A stretch of 64,000 nt of DNA from an uncultured Candidatus Actinomarina sp. (GTDB lineage: Bacteria > Actinomycetota > Acidimicrobiia > Actinomarinales > Actinomarinaceae). The stretch is taken from assembly GCA_902622665.1 (NCBI GenBank), contig CACNQV010000002.1, positions 1-64,000 of the forward strand. Direction: 5' to 3'. The notes beneath the pieces are model-generated. The model was not told where the DNA came from and made no database searches. It saw only the letters and a list, made by a program, of their open reading frames with translations. The position numbers and the translations under genes were made by a program. This document shows positions 1 through 8,354 of this stretch, piece by piece (position 1 is the first letter of the stretch; the number at the start of each line of letters is the position of its first letter).

Positions 1-1
1 A

Positions 2-580
2 AGAGAAGTAGATCCAAAGCACAGAAGAGGAGTATATATCTCCGCTCTTGTGACAGGAATAGCTTGGTATCACTATAACAAAATGACTGGCTCATGGGCT
101 GGTGGTGATTATGATACCGGGTTAAGATATGTCGACTGGATCCTAACAGTACCATTAATGTTCGTAGAGGTACTTGCCGTAACATCTTCAGGTAGAGAAT
201 ATAACGAAAAAGTTAGAAACTGGGGATTGGCTGCTGTCGTAATGATTGGTGGCGGTTACTATGGTGAGACATCTGCTGCAGGTAGTGACGCATACTGGGT
301 AGGATTTGTTGTAGCTATGGCTGCATACGCATACTTGATGAGAAATCTTCAAGCAGAAGGTGCAGGACTAAAAGCTGCAGAAGCTGATCAATTTGAGAAA
401 ATTAAAAATCTCATTCTTGTTGGTTGGATAATCTATCCATTAGGTTATTTAGCTCCAGTAGCAGGCGACTTTGATGCTATTAGAGAAGTTCTTTACACAG
501 TTGCTGACATTATTAATAAAGTTGGCCTTGGTGTATTGGTACTTGGAATGGCAAGAATCAAGTCAGGAGAAAAAGTCTAA
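2..580 (+). CDS. Proton-pumping rhodopsin, 5'-truncated by window edge
   Basis: Light-driven proton pump of the proteorhodopsin family, an inner-membrane seven-helix retinal protein. Only the part from helix B onward is in the window; the reading frame is open from base 2, so the GTG at 50 is internal and not the start. Helix C carries the pump triad as Asp (134-136), Thr (146-148) and Glu (167-169) in the D-x3-T-x6-E spacing, matching the DTE pattern of outward proton pumps. The residue at the spectral-tuning position is Met (158-160), the state seen in green-absorbing relatives. The retinal Schiff-base lysine is visible in helix G (518-520, context INKVG), and a His aligns with proteorhodopsin His75 (context WYHYN). 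It is followed by a strong terminator and appears to end its transcript. Actinomarina-type MACrhodopsin is the likely subfamily, by inference. Confidence 0.95.
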   Translation, partial: REVDPKHRRGVYISALVTGIAWYHYNKMTGSWAGGDYDTGLRYVDWILTVPLMFVEVLAVTSSGREYNEKVRNWGLAAVVMIGGGYYGETSAAGSDAYWVGFVVAMAAYAYLMRNLQAEGAGLKAAEADQFEKIKNLILVGWIIYPLGYLAPVAGDFDAIREVLYTVADIINKVGLGVLVLGMARIKSGEKV

Positions 581-602
581 AACTTTTTCATACAAAAACT
601 TT

Positions 603-638
603 AATGATAGGCGGCAATGACCGCCTATCATTTTTTTT
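603..638 (+). terminator. Rho-independent terminator after rhodopsin gene
   Basis: A perfect 12-bp inverted repeat (603-614 with 621-632, core GATAGGCGG/CCGCCTATC) with a 6-nt loop runs straight into a T tract. It is the only textbook intrinsic terminator seen in the window and should insulate the highly expressed rhodopsin from the dsbB-like gene downstream. Confidence 0.93.
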
Positions 639-653
639 GGGGTAAGATTATTT

Positions 654-1172
654 ATGGACTTAATTGTTTTTTTTAATACTCTTTTTGGTTTCTTTACATT
701 TGTTGCCTGGGCTATATGTTTGTTTATATTATTTTTAATTTTTACAAAAAAAAGTTTTAGCAAAGTTATTAACGATCAGTTTTATAACTTTGCAACATTG
801 GTGGCTATTGTTTGTTCAATAGGAAGTCTTGTTTACTCAGAAGTAGTTGGATTTATACCTTGTAGATTTTGTTGGTATCAACGTTATTTGATGTATCCAA
901 TAGCATTGATTTTGATAATTGGATTATTTAATAAAAAATATATTCGTGCCGGATACTTAAGTCTTGTAGGCATTGGGGTAGGTGCTTATCATATTTACCT
1001 TCAAAATGGTGGAGGAGGAGGAGGTTCCTGCGCTATAGATGTGCCTTGTAATTTAAAATATGTTGATATCTTTGGATTTATATCAATACCCGTAATGGCT
1101 TCAACAGGATTTTTAACGATATTTCTAGCCTTGTTGTATTATGATTTATCGAGGAAGGAAATAGTTGAATAA
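654..1172 (+). CDS. DsbB/BdbC-family disulfide bond formation protein
   Basis: Predicted four-helix inner-membrane thiol oxidase that passes electrons from periplasmic/extracytoplasmic thioredoxin-fold oxidases to quinone. The family redox pair C-x2-C is present in the context PCRFCWYQR, which is the classic BdbC/DsbB signature after helix 1. A second Cys pair follows a glycine-rich loop (SCAIDVPC) and corresponds to the second periplasmic loop. At 172 aa it has the length of the BdbC type. A GGGG run at 639-642 lies before the ATG; a TAAGAT box 5 nt before the ATG is an alternative, leaderless signal. The stop overlaps the start of the next gene by 8 nt, and that gene encodes a thioredoxin-fold protein, so the two probably form a disulfide-oxidation pair. 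Confidence 0.88.
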   Translation: MDLIVFFNTLFGFFTFVAWAICLFILFLIFTKKSFSKVINDQFYNFATLVAIVCSIGSLVYSEVVGFIPCRFCWYQRYLMYPIALILIIGLFNKKYIRAGYLSLVGIGVGAYHIYLQNGGGGGGSCAIDVPCNLKYVDIFGFISIPVMASTGFLTIFLALLYYDLSRKEIVE

Positions 1173-1767
1173 AAACTTTTTAATCGCTGGAGGTGTAATT
1201 CTAGCAATTGGATTAGCTGTTGCTATTGGCGTTACACTTGTTGACGAACCTTTAGACGGAAATTTACCAGAAGGTGAAACTACAGTAAATGGTGATTTTC
1301 TTCCAGAGTTTGCATCGGAGAATGATGACAACATTGCTATAGGCTTAGCCGCTCCAACTTTTTCAGCACCTAATCAAAACTCAGAAATTGTAACAATTGA
1401 AAAAAATGGTAATGCCAAAGCACTAATTTTCCTTGCTCACTGGTGCAATTATTGTCAAAAAGAAGTACCTGTAGTTCAAGAATATGTTGATATAGTTGGT
1501 GTACCAGATGGTATCGATTTAATTGCAGTTGCAACTTCAATTGATCGAGCTAGAGACAATTATCCTCCACATGATTGGTTAGCAAATGAGGGCTGGTCAG
1601 AAACACAGCTGTATGACTTAGATAAGGAAATCGCTACGGCTTATGGATTAAACGCATTTCCATACTGGGTCTTTTTAGATAAAGATTTGAATGTTATTGC
1701 AAGAAGAACTGGAAACCTTCCACAAGACCAAGTTGGCCAACTTCTTGTTACTCTAGCTAATCAATAA
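1165..1767 (+). CDS. Membrane-anchored thioredoxin-fold protein (TlpA/DsbA-like)
   Basis: Extracytoplasmic thiol-disulfide protein. The N-terminus has a single hydrophobic helix (about residues 4-26, signal anchor), then a linker and a TlpA/ResA-like thioredoxin domain with the active site WCNYC near residue 94 and a cis-proline segment (AFPYWVFLD) near residue 173. The TTG start is chosen because GAGGAAGG sits at 1151-1158 and it produces an intact anchor; it overlaps the upstream dsbB-like gene by 8 nt. Coupling to a DsbB/BdbC homologue suggests the pair oxidises secreted proteins, although TlpA-like members can be reductases. The oxidase role is inferred from the neighbour only. Confidence 0.85.
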   Translation: MNKNFLIAGGVILAIGLAVAIGVTLVDEPLDGNLPEGETTVNGDFLPEFASENDDNIAIGLAAPTFSAPNQNSEIVTIEKNGNAKALIFLAHWCNYCQKEVPVVQEYVDIVGVPDGIDLIAVATSIDRARDNYPPHDWLANEGWSETQLYDLDKEIATAYGLNAFPYWVFLDKDLNVIARRTGNLPQDQVGQLLVTLANQ

Positions 1768-1768
1768 T

Positions 1769-2392
1769 CTATTTTTCAAATACAGCCTGATAGACAAAGT
1801 TGAACAAACCCATTCTTTCTATATTGCAATATTTGAAAGGGTGTGCGTGGAAATACTCCTCAGGTTGCGGGTATTTATCTAAAGACTTATGAAGAAATCT
1901 GTACTCTTTTAAGTTGAAGGTCAACAGCCCAATTAAAAAAGTTATTTTAAATGTCCCTATTTTATGAACAGATTTTAGAAATTTATTTCTAGGCCTAGTC
2001 ATATCAAGAAGAATGAATTTTCCTCCTGGTCGTAAAATTCTATATACTTCCTCGAGACCCTTTAATGGTTCTTTTACATTTCTCCACACAAAAGCACAGT
2101 AAACACTATCAAAGGAGTTGTCTGGAAATGGTAAGTCTTCAGCACTACCAATAATCTTATTCTGAAATTTATTAAGCCTTAACATATTTTCATCTGGATC
2201 GATAGCTGTTACTTCGAGGTTTTGTAATTGTTCATAAGCAGCACCAGTTCCACTTCCAAGATCTAAAACTTGTTGTCCAGATATATGGGAACTAGCTTTA
2301 CTTCTCCATGATCTATCGAATCCAAGAGTTAAAACAGTATTAATAAAGTCATAAAACTTATATATGTTTGAAAAATTAGCTTTTTGTTCCAA
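1769..2392 (-). CDS. menG: UbiE/MenG-type SAM methyltransferase
   Basis: Class I SAM-dependent methyltransferase of the UbiE/COQ5/MenG family, which C-methylates demethylmenaquinone. The N-terminal segment (YKFYDFINTVLTLGFDRSWR) is the family signature 1 region. The SAM-binding motif I is VLDLGSGTG near residue 44, and the post-I/II region (GSAEDLPFPDNSFD) and motif III (RILRPGGKFILLDM) follow. It is 207 aa, a little short for the family at about 230. It lies with no gap behind the PPOX-MenA fusion gene (stop 2393, start 2392), so the two form an operon for the last two menaquinone steps. The 3' end faces the thioredoxin-like gene with a 1-nt gap and no terminator. Confidence 0.82.
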   Translation of the reverse strand: MEQKANFSNIYKFYDFINTVLTLGFDRSWRSKASSHISGQQVLDLGSGTGAAYEQLQNLEVTAIDPDENMLRLNKFQNKIIGSAEDLPFPDNSFDSVYCAFVWRNVKEPLKGLEEVYRILRPGGKFILLDMTRPRNKFLKSVHKIGTFKITFLIGLLTFNLKEYRFLHKSLDKYPQPEEYFHAHPFKYCNIERMGLFNFVYQAVFEK

Positions 2393-3910
2393 TTACAGAA
2401 CGTATGCCACTGCTAGCAAAATACCCGTAAGGAAGTGAATTCCAATTGTAGATACATTAACTAGAAGAAGTTCGTAGGGAACTTTTTGACGATCAGCTTC
2501 AGGATTGTTCCACTTAATCATCCATTCATCTGCCATTTTGAATGCTTTCCAAACAAGCGCGAGGGGGAGTAAGGCTATGAAAGCGTAAACTGTACCGTAA
2601 TTTGTGAAAAAACTAACAGCACCAACAAATGCAACTGCAACGAATGCTTCAATCATAAATTGTTTATATAACTTCATTGGTTTCTCAAGCTTCATCCACT
2701 CACCTTGTTCTGCAGTTCTAACAACCCAAGTGTTTTTTCCAACTGCAGCATCTGAGGGAGCATCTTGAAACTGATTGATCCATACAATAAGCATTACAAG
2801 AATTGCTATTGGAACAGATGCAATTAACGCTTCAATCCAGTTCCATTCTGTAATTACATTATTATGAATTGACGCTGTTAATACATAATGCGCTCCCATT
2901 ACCATCACAGGACCAAATCCTAGTGCAATGGCAATTTCTCCGAAACCTTTGTAGCCAAGCCTTACAGGATCACCGGTATAACATAGAGCTAAAAATGTTC
3001 CAATTATACCTGTCCATAAGATTGGAGTATTACCAAAAAATTCTCCACTTACCTGTTGATTTAAATGAAGACCGATTGCAACAGTTCCAGCAATGCTGAT
3101 TAATGCAGTCAAAAGAACTTGTCCGGGGGTCATTAAGCCAACTTGAATAACTCGACTACCACCATTAAACGGACTAGCTACCTTATTTATTTCATCAGCA
3201 TTTGAAGTGTGATCAAAATAATCATTTGATGCATTTGTAGCAACTTGAGCTAGTGATGCTCCTCCAAGGACAAGCCAAAACATTCTCCATGACCAATTTG
3301 AATCCAAACCAGCATCTTTTAAATCACTCCATGCAACGGCTGCACCAATAAAAATTGGTGCAAAAGTAGCTGTTAAGAAAGGTGCGCGAATTGTTCTTAA
3401 CCATAGTCCAATTCTTTTTAGACCAAGTTTAAAAGCCATTTTTACTGCGGATGTTTTATTTGCAGGAAATGTCTTCCATTCAAATTTTTCTTCTTGATAA
3501 AAGTTAACATATTTAATAGTTGTTGGTTTAATTCTGTAATAACCAACTACATCATTTTTTATTAAAAACTCATCTTCCATGAACTCTTTGAAAGCTTCAG
3601 TTGTATTTAAAACTAATTCGTAAGCTTTTTTCTTTTCATCTTCATCTTTTATTTTGTAGCATTCACCATCAATTTGTAGACCTTCGATTCCTTCTTGACC
3701 TTTTGGCCAAATTACAACATGTACTCTTGGGTTTAGTCTGATTTGCTCAGCCTTTCTGGTGGGGTGGAAGGTAAAGAAAACTAAATCTTCACCATCTCTA
3801 CTAAAAAATACAGAAGCTCCAGAAGAATTACCCCCGACACTTGTAGCTATAAACATTCGATCAGCCTGATCTAAAACATTTTCGATTTTTTTATCTAATA
3901 CATCAGTCAT
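2393..3910 (-). CDS. PPOX/FDOR-like domain fused to UbiA/MenA prenyltransferase
   Basis: Two-domain protein of 505 aa. Residues about 1-150 resemble the split beta-barrel pyridoxamine-phosphate-oxidase-like/F420-dependent reductase fold (contexts FIATSVGGN, HPTRKAEQIRLNPRV, GLQIDGEC). Residues about 165-505 are a multi-helix UbiA-superfamily prenyltransferase, starting with the LRTIRAPFL segment. Both Asp-rich motifs for Mg-prenyl-diphosphate binding are present: NDYFDHTSNADE near residue 228 and the second motif in QFQDAPSDAAVGK near residue 382. The MenA identity is supported by the directly adjoining menG. MenA normally acts alone; the fused N-terminal domain could bind flavin or F420 and act on quinone, but that is speculation. 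The ATG at 3908-3910 starts the operon; a weak TATCGT box lies 7 nt upstream. Confidence 0.85.
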   Translation of the reverse strand: MTDVLDKKIENVLDQADRMFIATSVGGNSSGASVFFSRDGEDLVFFTFHPTRKAEQIRLNPRVHVVIWPKGQEGIEGLQIDGECYKIKDEDEKKKAYELVLNTTEAFKEFMEDEFLIKNDVVGYYRIKPTTIKYVNFYQEEKFEWKTFPANKTSAVKMAFKLGLKRIGLWLRTIRAPFLTATFAPIFIGAAVAWSDLKDAGLDSNWSWRMFWLVLGGASLAQVATNASNDYFDHTSNADEINKVASPFNGGSRVIQVGLMTPGQVLLTALISIAGTVAIGLHLNQQVSGEFFGNTPILWTGIIGTFLALCYTGDPVRLGYKGFGEIAIALGFGPVMVMGAHYVLTASIHNNVITEWNWIEALIASVPIAILVMLIVWINQFQDAPSDAAVGKNTWVVRTAEQGEWMKLEKPMKLYKQFMIEAFVAVAFVGAVSFFTNYGTVYAFIALLPLALVWKAFKMADEWMIKWNNPEADRQKVPYELLLVNVSTIGIHFLTGILLAVAYVL

Positions 3911-3983
3911 AGGAATTACGATAATATGCTTGTGAAATAATGCACAAAGTATTTAGTCCAATATTTTAAAATTTTTAACCAAT

Positions 3984-3989
3984 TATTAT
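3984..3989 (+). promoter_or_regulatory. Candidate -10 box TATTAT (leaderless) for ABC exporter
   Basis: TATTAT lies 8 nt before the ATG at 3998 and no Shine-Dalgarno is present, so transcription probably begins at or next to the start codon. Confidence 0.5.
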
Positions 3990-3997
3990 GGTTAAGC

Positions 3998-5752
3998 ATG
4001 TTTAAAGTCTTTAAAACACCAGAATTTAAAAAAGCTATAGCCTTTTTTGTTGAAGGTATAAAAGAAAATAAAAAAAGCTTTTATATATCTAATACTTCAG
4101 CACTTCTCTGGTGCTTTTTAGTAATCGTTCAGCCATATCTCATAAAAAGAATAATAGATGATGGAATCGTTGCTGATAACCAAAGAGCAATTATTGTATT
4201 TATTTCTTTCATGGTAATCGCTGGATATACAAGAGCAGTGTCGATTGGTACTAGAAGATACTTTAGTATGGATGTCTCTTTTAATGTGGAAGCAGGAATT
4301 AGAAACAGAATATTTACACATATGCAAAAACTTGCATTTAATTATCATGATCAAGTTCCTACTGGTGAACTCATGGCTAGAGCGTCAAGCGATGCATCAC
4401 AAGTTAGGTTAGCTTTTGCAATAGCTCCACTTGCATCTGCAAATATATTCTTACTTTTTATTTTAAGTGGAACTTTGATAAGTATAAGCCTTCCGCTAGG
4501 TGGAATAGTTATCTTATCAATTCCTGCCGTTTTATTATTAGCATCTAATTTTTCTTCAAAAGCTTTGGGGGTATCTCTAAAAGTAAAAGAAGCAGAAGCA
4601 AACATGACTACAGAAGTTGAAGAGCAGTTAGGTGGGATCAGGGTAGTAAAAGCATTTGGAAATGAAGACTATGCATCTAATAGGGTTGAAAATGCCGTTC
4701 AAAATATTTATGATACTTCACTTGGGTATCTCAAATTAAGAACTAGATTTGTACCTTTATTCGAGCTTATACCAATGGTTATTACACTTGCAGTTTTGTT
4801 ACTTGGGGGTTACTTGACAATAAATGAGTATTTGACCTTAGGAGAATTTATTGCTTTTACACAGTATGTCTTTTTATTAATTTGGCCTTTAAGAATAACA
4901 GCATGGTTTTTATCCGAAATACCTGCAAGCGTAGCAGCAGGCAATAGAATTCTTGAATTACTTGATGAAACACCTGCTATTACTGATGATGAATCTCCAA
5001 ACGAATTACCTAAAGATGGCGATGGTTCCTTAAAGTTTTCAAATGTAAATTTTAAGTATGGAAGCGAAAAAATATTTAATGATTTAACTTTTGAAATTGA
5101 TGGAAAAAAGACAGTGGCAATTGTCGGCTCTACTGGTTCAGGAAAGTCAACGTTGGCCTATCTTTTACCTAGATTATATGAAATAGAGTCTGGCTCAATA
5201 GAGATTGATGGAGTAAATATTAAGAATTTAAGATTAAGTGACTTAAGAAGCAATGTAAGTCTTGCATTTGAAGAAAGTTTTTTATTTTCGAACACAGCTA
5301 GGGAAAATATTTCACTTGGGTTGGAGGATGCATCCAAAGAAGAGATTAAGGATGCAGCACATATAGCAAGAGCTCATGATTTTATTTCGCAACTTCCAGA
5401 ATCATATGAAACTAAAGTTGGTGAAAGAGGCTATGGTTTATCAGGAGGACAGAGACAAAGGATTGCTCTAGCAAGAGCCATTTTGAGAAAACCTCGCGTT
5501 TTAATTCTTGATGATGCATTATCAGCTGTAGATGCGAGTACTGAAGAAGAGATACGAAGTGAATTAAATCAGGTAATGTCAAATATGACAACTTTAATAA
5601 TTACAAACAGAGTTCCTACTATAGAACTTTGTGATGAAGTAGTTTTTTTAGAAAATGGTAAAGTAAAAGCTCAAGGTAAGCATCAAGACCTAATGGATGC
5701 AGTAGATTCTTACAAGTCATTATTTTTAGAAAATCAAACATCAGAAATATAA
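3998..5752 (+). CDS. ABC exporter half-transporter, degenerate-ATPase subunit
   Basis: Type IV (B-family) ABC exporter half: six-helix membrane domain (about 1-320) plus nucleotide-binding domain. Walker A GSTGSGKST near residue 380 and the signature LSGGQRQR near 482 are canonical. Three catalytic positions are not: the Q-loop reads SLAFEESFLF with no Gln, Walker B ends LILDD (Asp in place of catalytic Glu), and the switch His is Asn (ITNRV). This is the pattern of the degenerate-site subunit in heterodimeric exporters such as TM287/288 and BmrCD. Its intact signature motif would complete the active site of the partner encoded immediately downstream, which overlaps by 1 nt. The substrate (drug, lipid or peptide) cannot be told from sequence. 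Confidence 0.92.
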   Translation: MFKVFKTPEFKKAIAFFVEGIKENKKSFYISNTSALLWCFLVIVQPYLIKRIIDDGIVADNQRAIIVFISFMVIAGYTRAVSIGTRRYFSMDVSFNVEAGIRNRIFTHMQKLAFNYHDQVPTGELMARASSDASQVRLAFAIAPLASANIFLLFILSGTLISISLPLGGIVILSIPAVLLLASNFSSKALGVSLKVKEAEANMTTEVEEQLGGIRVVKAFGNEDYASNRVENAVQNIYDTSLGYLKLRTRFVPLFELIPMVITLAVLLLGGYLTINEYLTLGEFIAFTQYVFLLIWPLRITAWFLSEIPASVAAGNRILELLDETPAITDDESPNELPKDGDGSLKFSNVNFKYGSEKIFNDLTFEIDGKKTVAIVGSTGSGKSTLAYLLPRLYEIESGSIEIDGVNIKNLRLSDLRSNVSLAFEESFLFSNTARENISLGLEDASKEEIKDAAHIARAHDFISQLPESYETKVGERGYGLSGGQRQRIALARAILRKPRVLILDDALSAVDASTEEEIRSELNQVMSNMTTLIITNRVPTIELCDEVVFLENGKVKAQGKHQDLMDAVDSYKSLFLENQTSEI

Positions 5753-7476
5753 TGATAAAAGACAACACCTTTTTAAGATCTTTTAAATTAGTTCCAGAGG
5801 TACATAAATCTTTTTACTTTGCTTCTCTAATAGCTTTTATTGGCACAGGAGTAAGAATGATTGGCCCACAATTAATTTCAAGAGGTATAGATAACGGGGT
5901 TATGAAATTTGATTACCAGTATTTGTTAGTTCAATGTCTCTTTTATTTTGTGACACTTATCGTACTTTATTTTGTGACAAGTAAAGCATTATTGTCAATT
6001 GGTTTAGTTGGTGAATCTTACGTTAAAAGAATAAGAGAAAAACTTTTTAAACACATGTCATCTTTAGATATTAATTATTTTGAAAAAAACAAAACAGGTG
6101 TATTGGTTGCAAGAATGACCTCCGACATGCAAAGTTTAAATGAGTTTGCGAGAGAAGGAGCAAGTAGTATTTTGACATCCTTACTCACTATATTTGGAGC
6201 TACAATTGCTGTCTTTTTAGTTGATATACAATTGTCATTACTTTCATTCTTAATTCTTCCATTGTTAGGAATTGCTACAAAAATATTCAGAAATCATGCA
6301 GATAGAACATATTGGTCTGTTCGAGAATGGATTGGTCAGGTATTATCATCTCTCCAAGAAGGAATATCTGGAGTAAGAATTATTCAAGCATACTCAGATG
6401 AAACTAAGCAATTTAAGCGGTTTAAGGAAGTTAATAACGAACACCTAAAAGCAAACATGCAGTCAGCTAAAAATATTGCTATATATTTTCCTTTTTTAGA
6501 GATAACAAGGGTTACATCTATCGCTGTTGTTATTTGGTTTGGAGCCTCAAGGATAAAGAATGGCACTTTGTCAGTCGGAGAGTTAGTAGCGCTTTTATTT
6601 TATCTAAACTATTTTTTTGATCCACTTATACAACTTTCTTTTAATTATGATTTATTGAGGTCCGCAGGTTCATCAATGAAAAAAGTGTTTTCAATCCTCG
6701 ATGAAGAACCAATTTTAAGTAACACCGGAACTCTATCTCCAGAAGAAGATACTGATAAAATAATTGAGTTTGATAATGTAAATTTTTCTTACGGTAGAGA
6801 AACTGTTTTGCATGATGTATCTTTCTCAATTGATAAGGGAGAAAAAATAGCTATTGTTGGCGAAACAGGCGCAGGGAAAAGTACTATTGCAAAATTGATA
6901 TTAAGGTTTTATCTTCCTTCAAAAGGAGATGTAAAATTTTATGGGGAATCGTCACAAGATATATCACAAAAATGGGCACGTAAAAATATTGCATATGTTC
7001 CTCAAGAAAGCTTTTTATTTAGGGGTTCAATTAGAGAAAATTTAGTTTACTCTAGCCCTAATAAAATAGATTTAGAAAGTGAGCTTCGCAGTATTGGACT
7101 TATTGATTGGTTCGATAGATATGAAAACGGTTTCAACCAGGATGTAGGCGAGAGAGGGGCTAATGTTTCAGCTGGTGAGAGACAGTTTATAGCTTTACTA
7201 AGGGCTGTACTTGCAAAAAGACAAATAATTGTTTTTGATGAGGCAACTGCCAATCTAGATATTGAATCAGAAAGTTCTATTTTAGAAGCAACAGATACCT
7301 TGCTTGCTTATCAAACTTCGGTAGTAATTGCTCACAGACTTGAAACTATATTAAATGCAGAAAAAATACTTGTCATGAGTGAAGGAAAATTGGTTGGTTT
7401 TGACAATCATAAAACCTTACTTGAAAATAACAAAATATATCAACAACTATTTTCTGCCTGGAATTTAGTCAATTAA
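5752..7476 (+). CDS. ABC exporter half-transporter, catalytic subunit
   Basis: Second half of the heterodimeric exporter: membrane domain about 1-310, then an ATPase domain. Walker A GETGAGKST near residue 368, Q-loop AYVPQESFLF, Walker B IIVFDEA with the catalytic Glu, and switch His in IAHRL are all intact. The signature motif deviates instead (VSAGERQ in place of LSGGQ). That is complementary to the upstream subunit, so one consensus and one degenerate ATP site are expected in the dimer. The start ATG overlaps the upstream TAA (TAATG), suggesting translational coupling and fixed stoichiometry. The 3' end overlaps the convergent methyltransferase gene by 8 nt. Confidence 0.93.
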   Translation: MIKDNTFLRSFKLVPEVHKSFYFASLIAFIGTGVRMIGPQLISRGIDNGVMKFDYQYLLVQCLFYFVTLIVLYFVTSKALLSIGLVGESYVKRIREKLFKHMSSLDINYFEKNKTGVLVARMTSDMQSLNEFAREGASSILTSLLTIFGATIAVFLVDIQLSLLSFLILPLLGIATKIFRNHADRTYWSVREWIGQVLSSLQEGISGVRIIQAYSDETKQFKRFKEVNNEHLKANMQSAKNIAIYFPFLEITRVTSIAVVIWFGASRIKNGTLSVGELVALLFYLNYFFDPLIQLSFNYDLLRSAGSSMKKVFSILDEEPILSNTGTLSPEEDTDKIIEFDNVNFSYGRETVLHDVSFSIDKGEKIAIVGETGAGKSTIAKLILRFYLPSKGDVKFYGESSQDISQKWARKNIAYVPQESFLFRGSIRENLVYSSPNKIDLESELRSIGLIDWFDRYENGFNQDVGERGANVSAGERQFIALLRAVLAKRQIIVFDEATANLDIESESSILEATDTLLAYQTSVVIAHRLETILNAEKILVMSEGKLVGFDNHKTLLENNKIYQQLFSAWNLVN

Positions 7477-8308
7477 CCTCATTTTTTAGTCTATTATTTG
7501 CAACTTTTATATATTCTTTTTCAATTTCATAACCAACATAATTACGGTTTAATTTTTTTGCTGCAATAGCAGTAGTGCCACTGCCAATAAAGGGGTCAAG
7601 AACTAGATCATTTTTATATGTATAAAGGTTTATAAATTTATACGGAAGGTCTACAGGAAATGGGGCGGGGTGTCCAATTTTTTTGGCTCTTGCTGCATTA
7701 ATATTCCATACAGAAAGTGTGGATTCCATAAATTCTTCTTTTTCTAAAGAAGACTCTCCTTTTGAAGGTTTTTTAAAAGTATCCTTAGAGAAAACCAAGC
7801 AGTATTCATGAATATCTCTTATCACTGGATTGGATGCAGAAAGCCAACTTCCCCATGCAAAATTAGCATTGGCTCCTTTTGACTTTTGCCATATTATTTC
7901 TCCACGCATAATGAAACCTAAATCAATTAATAATTCTGTAAAATATTTAGAGAATGGTATGTACGGCTTCCTTCCTAAATTAGCAACATTGACAACAATT
8001 CTTCCACCAGATTGCGTAACTCTGTAAGTTTCTGTAAAGACTTTTTCCATCATCAACCAATACTGTTCATCAGTTAAATCTAGGTCGCTATCTTTTCCTA
8101 TATTGTATGGAGGTGACGTAACAGTTAGACTGACAGAATTATTTTTTAGTTCTTCCATATTTTCAGAACTTTTGTGAAATATTGTGTCCTTTATATCTGA
8201 ATTATTATTTGTATTTAAAACTTCAACCAGCTCTTTTTTATCCTGAAACGTAGAGACAAATGCCTTTCGAGATCCAGATCCAGATTTAAAAAAAGACTTT
8301 TTCTTCAT
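7469..8308 (-). CDS. Orphan beta-class DNA methyltransferase (N4-C or N6-A)
   Basis: Site-specific amino-methyltransferase. Catalytic motif IV TSPPYNIG is near residue 64 and the SAM-binding motif I LDPFIGSGTT near residue 240, so the order is IV before I, which defines the beta class. The SPPY form is most often seen in N4-cytosine enzymes but N6-adenine members exist, so the modified base is unresolved. The enzyme is complete (279 aa), and no restriction endonuclease gene is recognisable nearby. The only same-strand neighbour upstream (8355-8789) has no recognisable nuclease motif. A TAAAAT box lies 6 nt before its ATG, so it may be transcribed from its own leaderless promoter. Possible roles are epigenetic regulation or replication control. 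Confidence 0.9.
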   Translation of the reverse strand: MKKKSFFKSGSGSRKAFVSTFQDKKELVEVLNTNNNSDIKDTIFHKSSENMEELKNNSVSLTVTSPPYNIGKDSDLDLTDEQYWLMMEKVFTETYRVTQSGGRIVVNVANLGRKPYIPFSKYFTELLIDLGFIMRGEIIWQKSKGANANFAWGSWLSASNPVIRDIHEYCLVFSKDTFKKPSKGESSLEKEEFMESTLSVWNINAARAKKIGHPAPFPVDLPYKFINLYTYKNDLVLDPFIGSGTTAIAAKKLNRNYVGYEIEKEYIKVANNRLKNEVN

Positions 8309-8314
8309 AAAAGA

Positions 8315-8320
8315 ATTTTA
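8315..8320 (-). promoter_or_regulatory. Candidate -10 box TAAAAT for the DNA methyltransferase
   Basis: On the minus strand TAAAAT is followed by 6 nt and then the ATG at 8308, with no Shine-Dalgarno. This matches the leaderless pattern used repeatedly in the window. Confidence 0.4.
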
Positions 8321-8354
8321 CTGCTTTTAGATATAGTATTCTAAAATCTAAATT

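Noticed and set aside
50-580. Rhodopsin starting at GTG 50
   Set aside because: The frame is open back to base 2 and encodes helix B sequence typical of the family, so the gene begins before the window.
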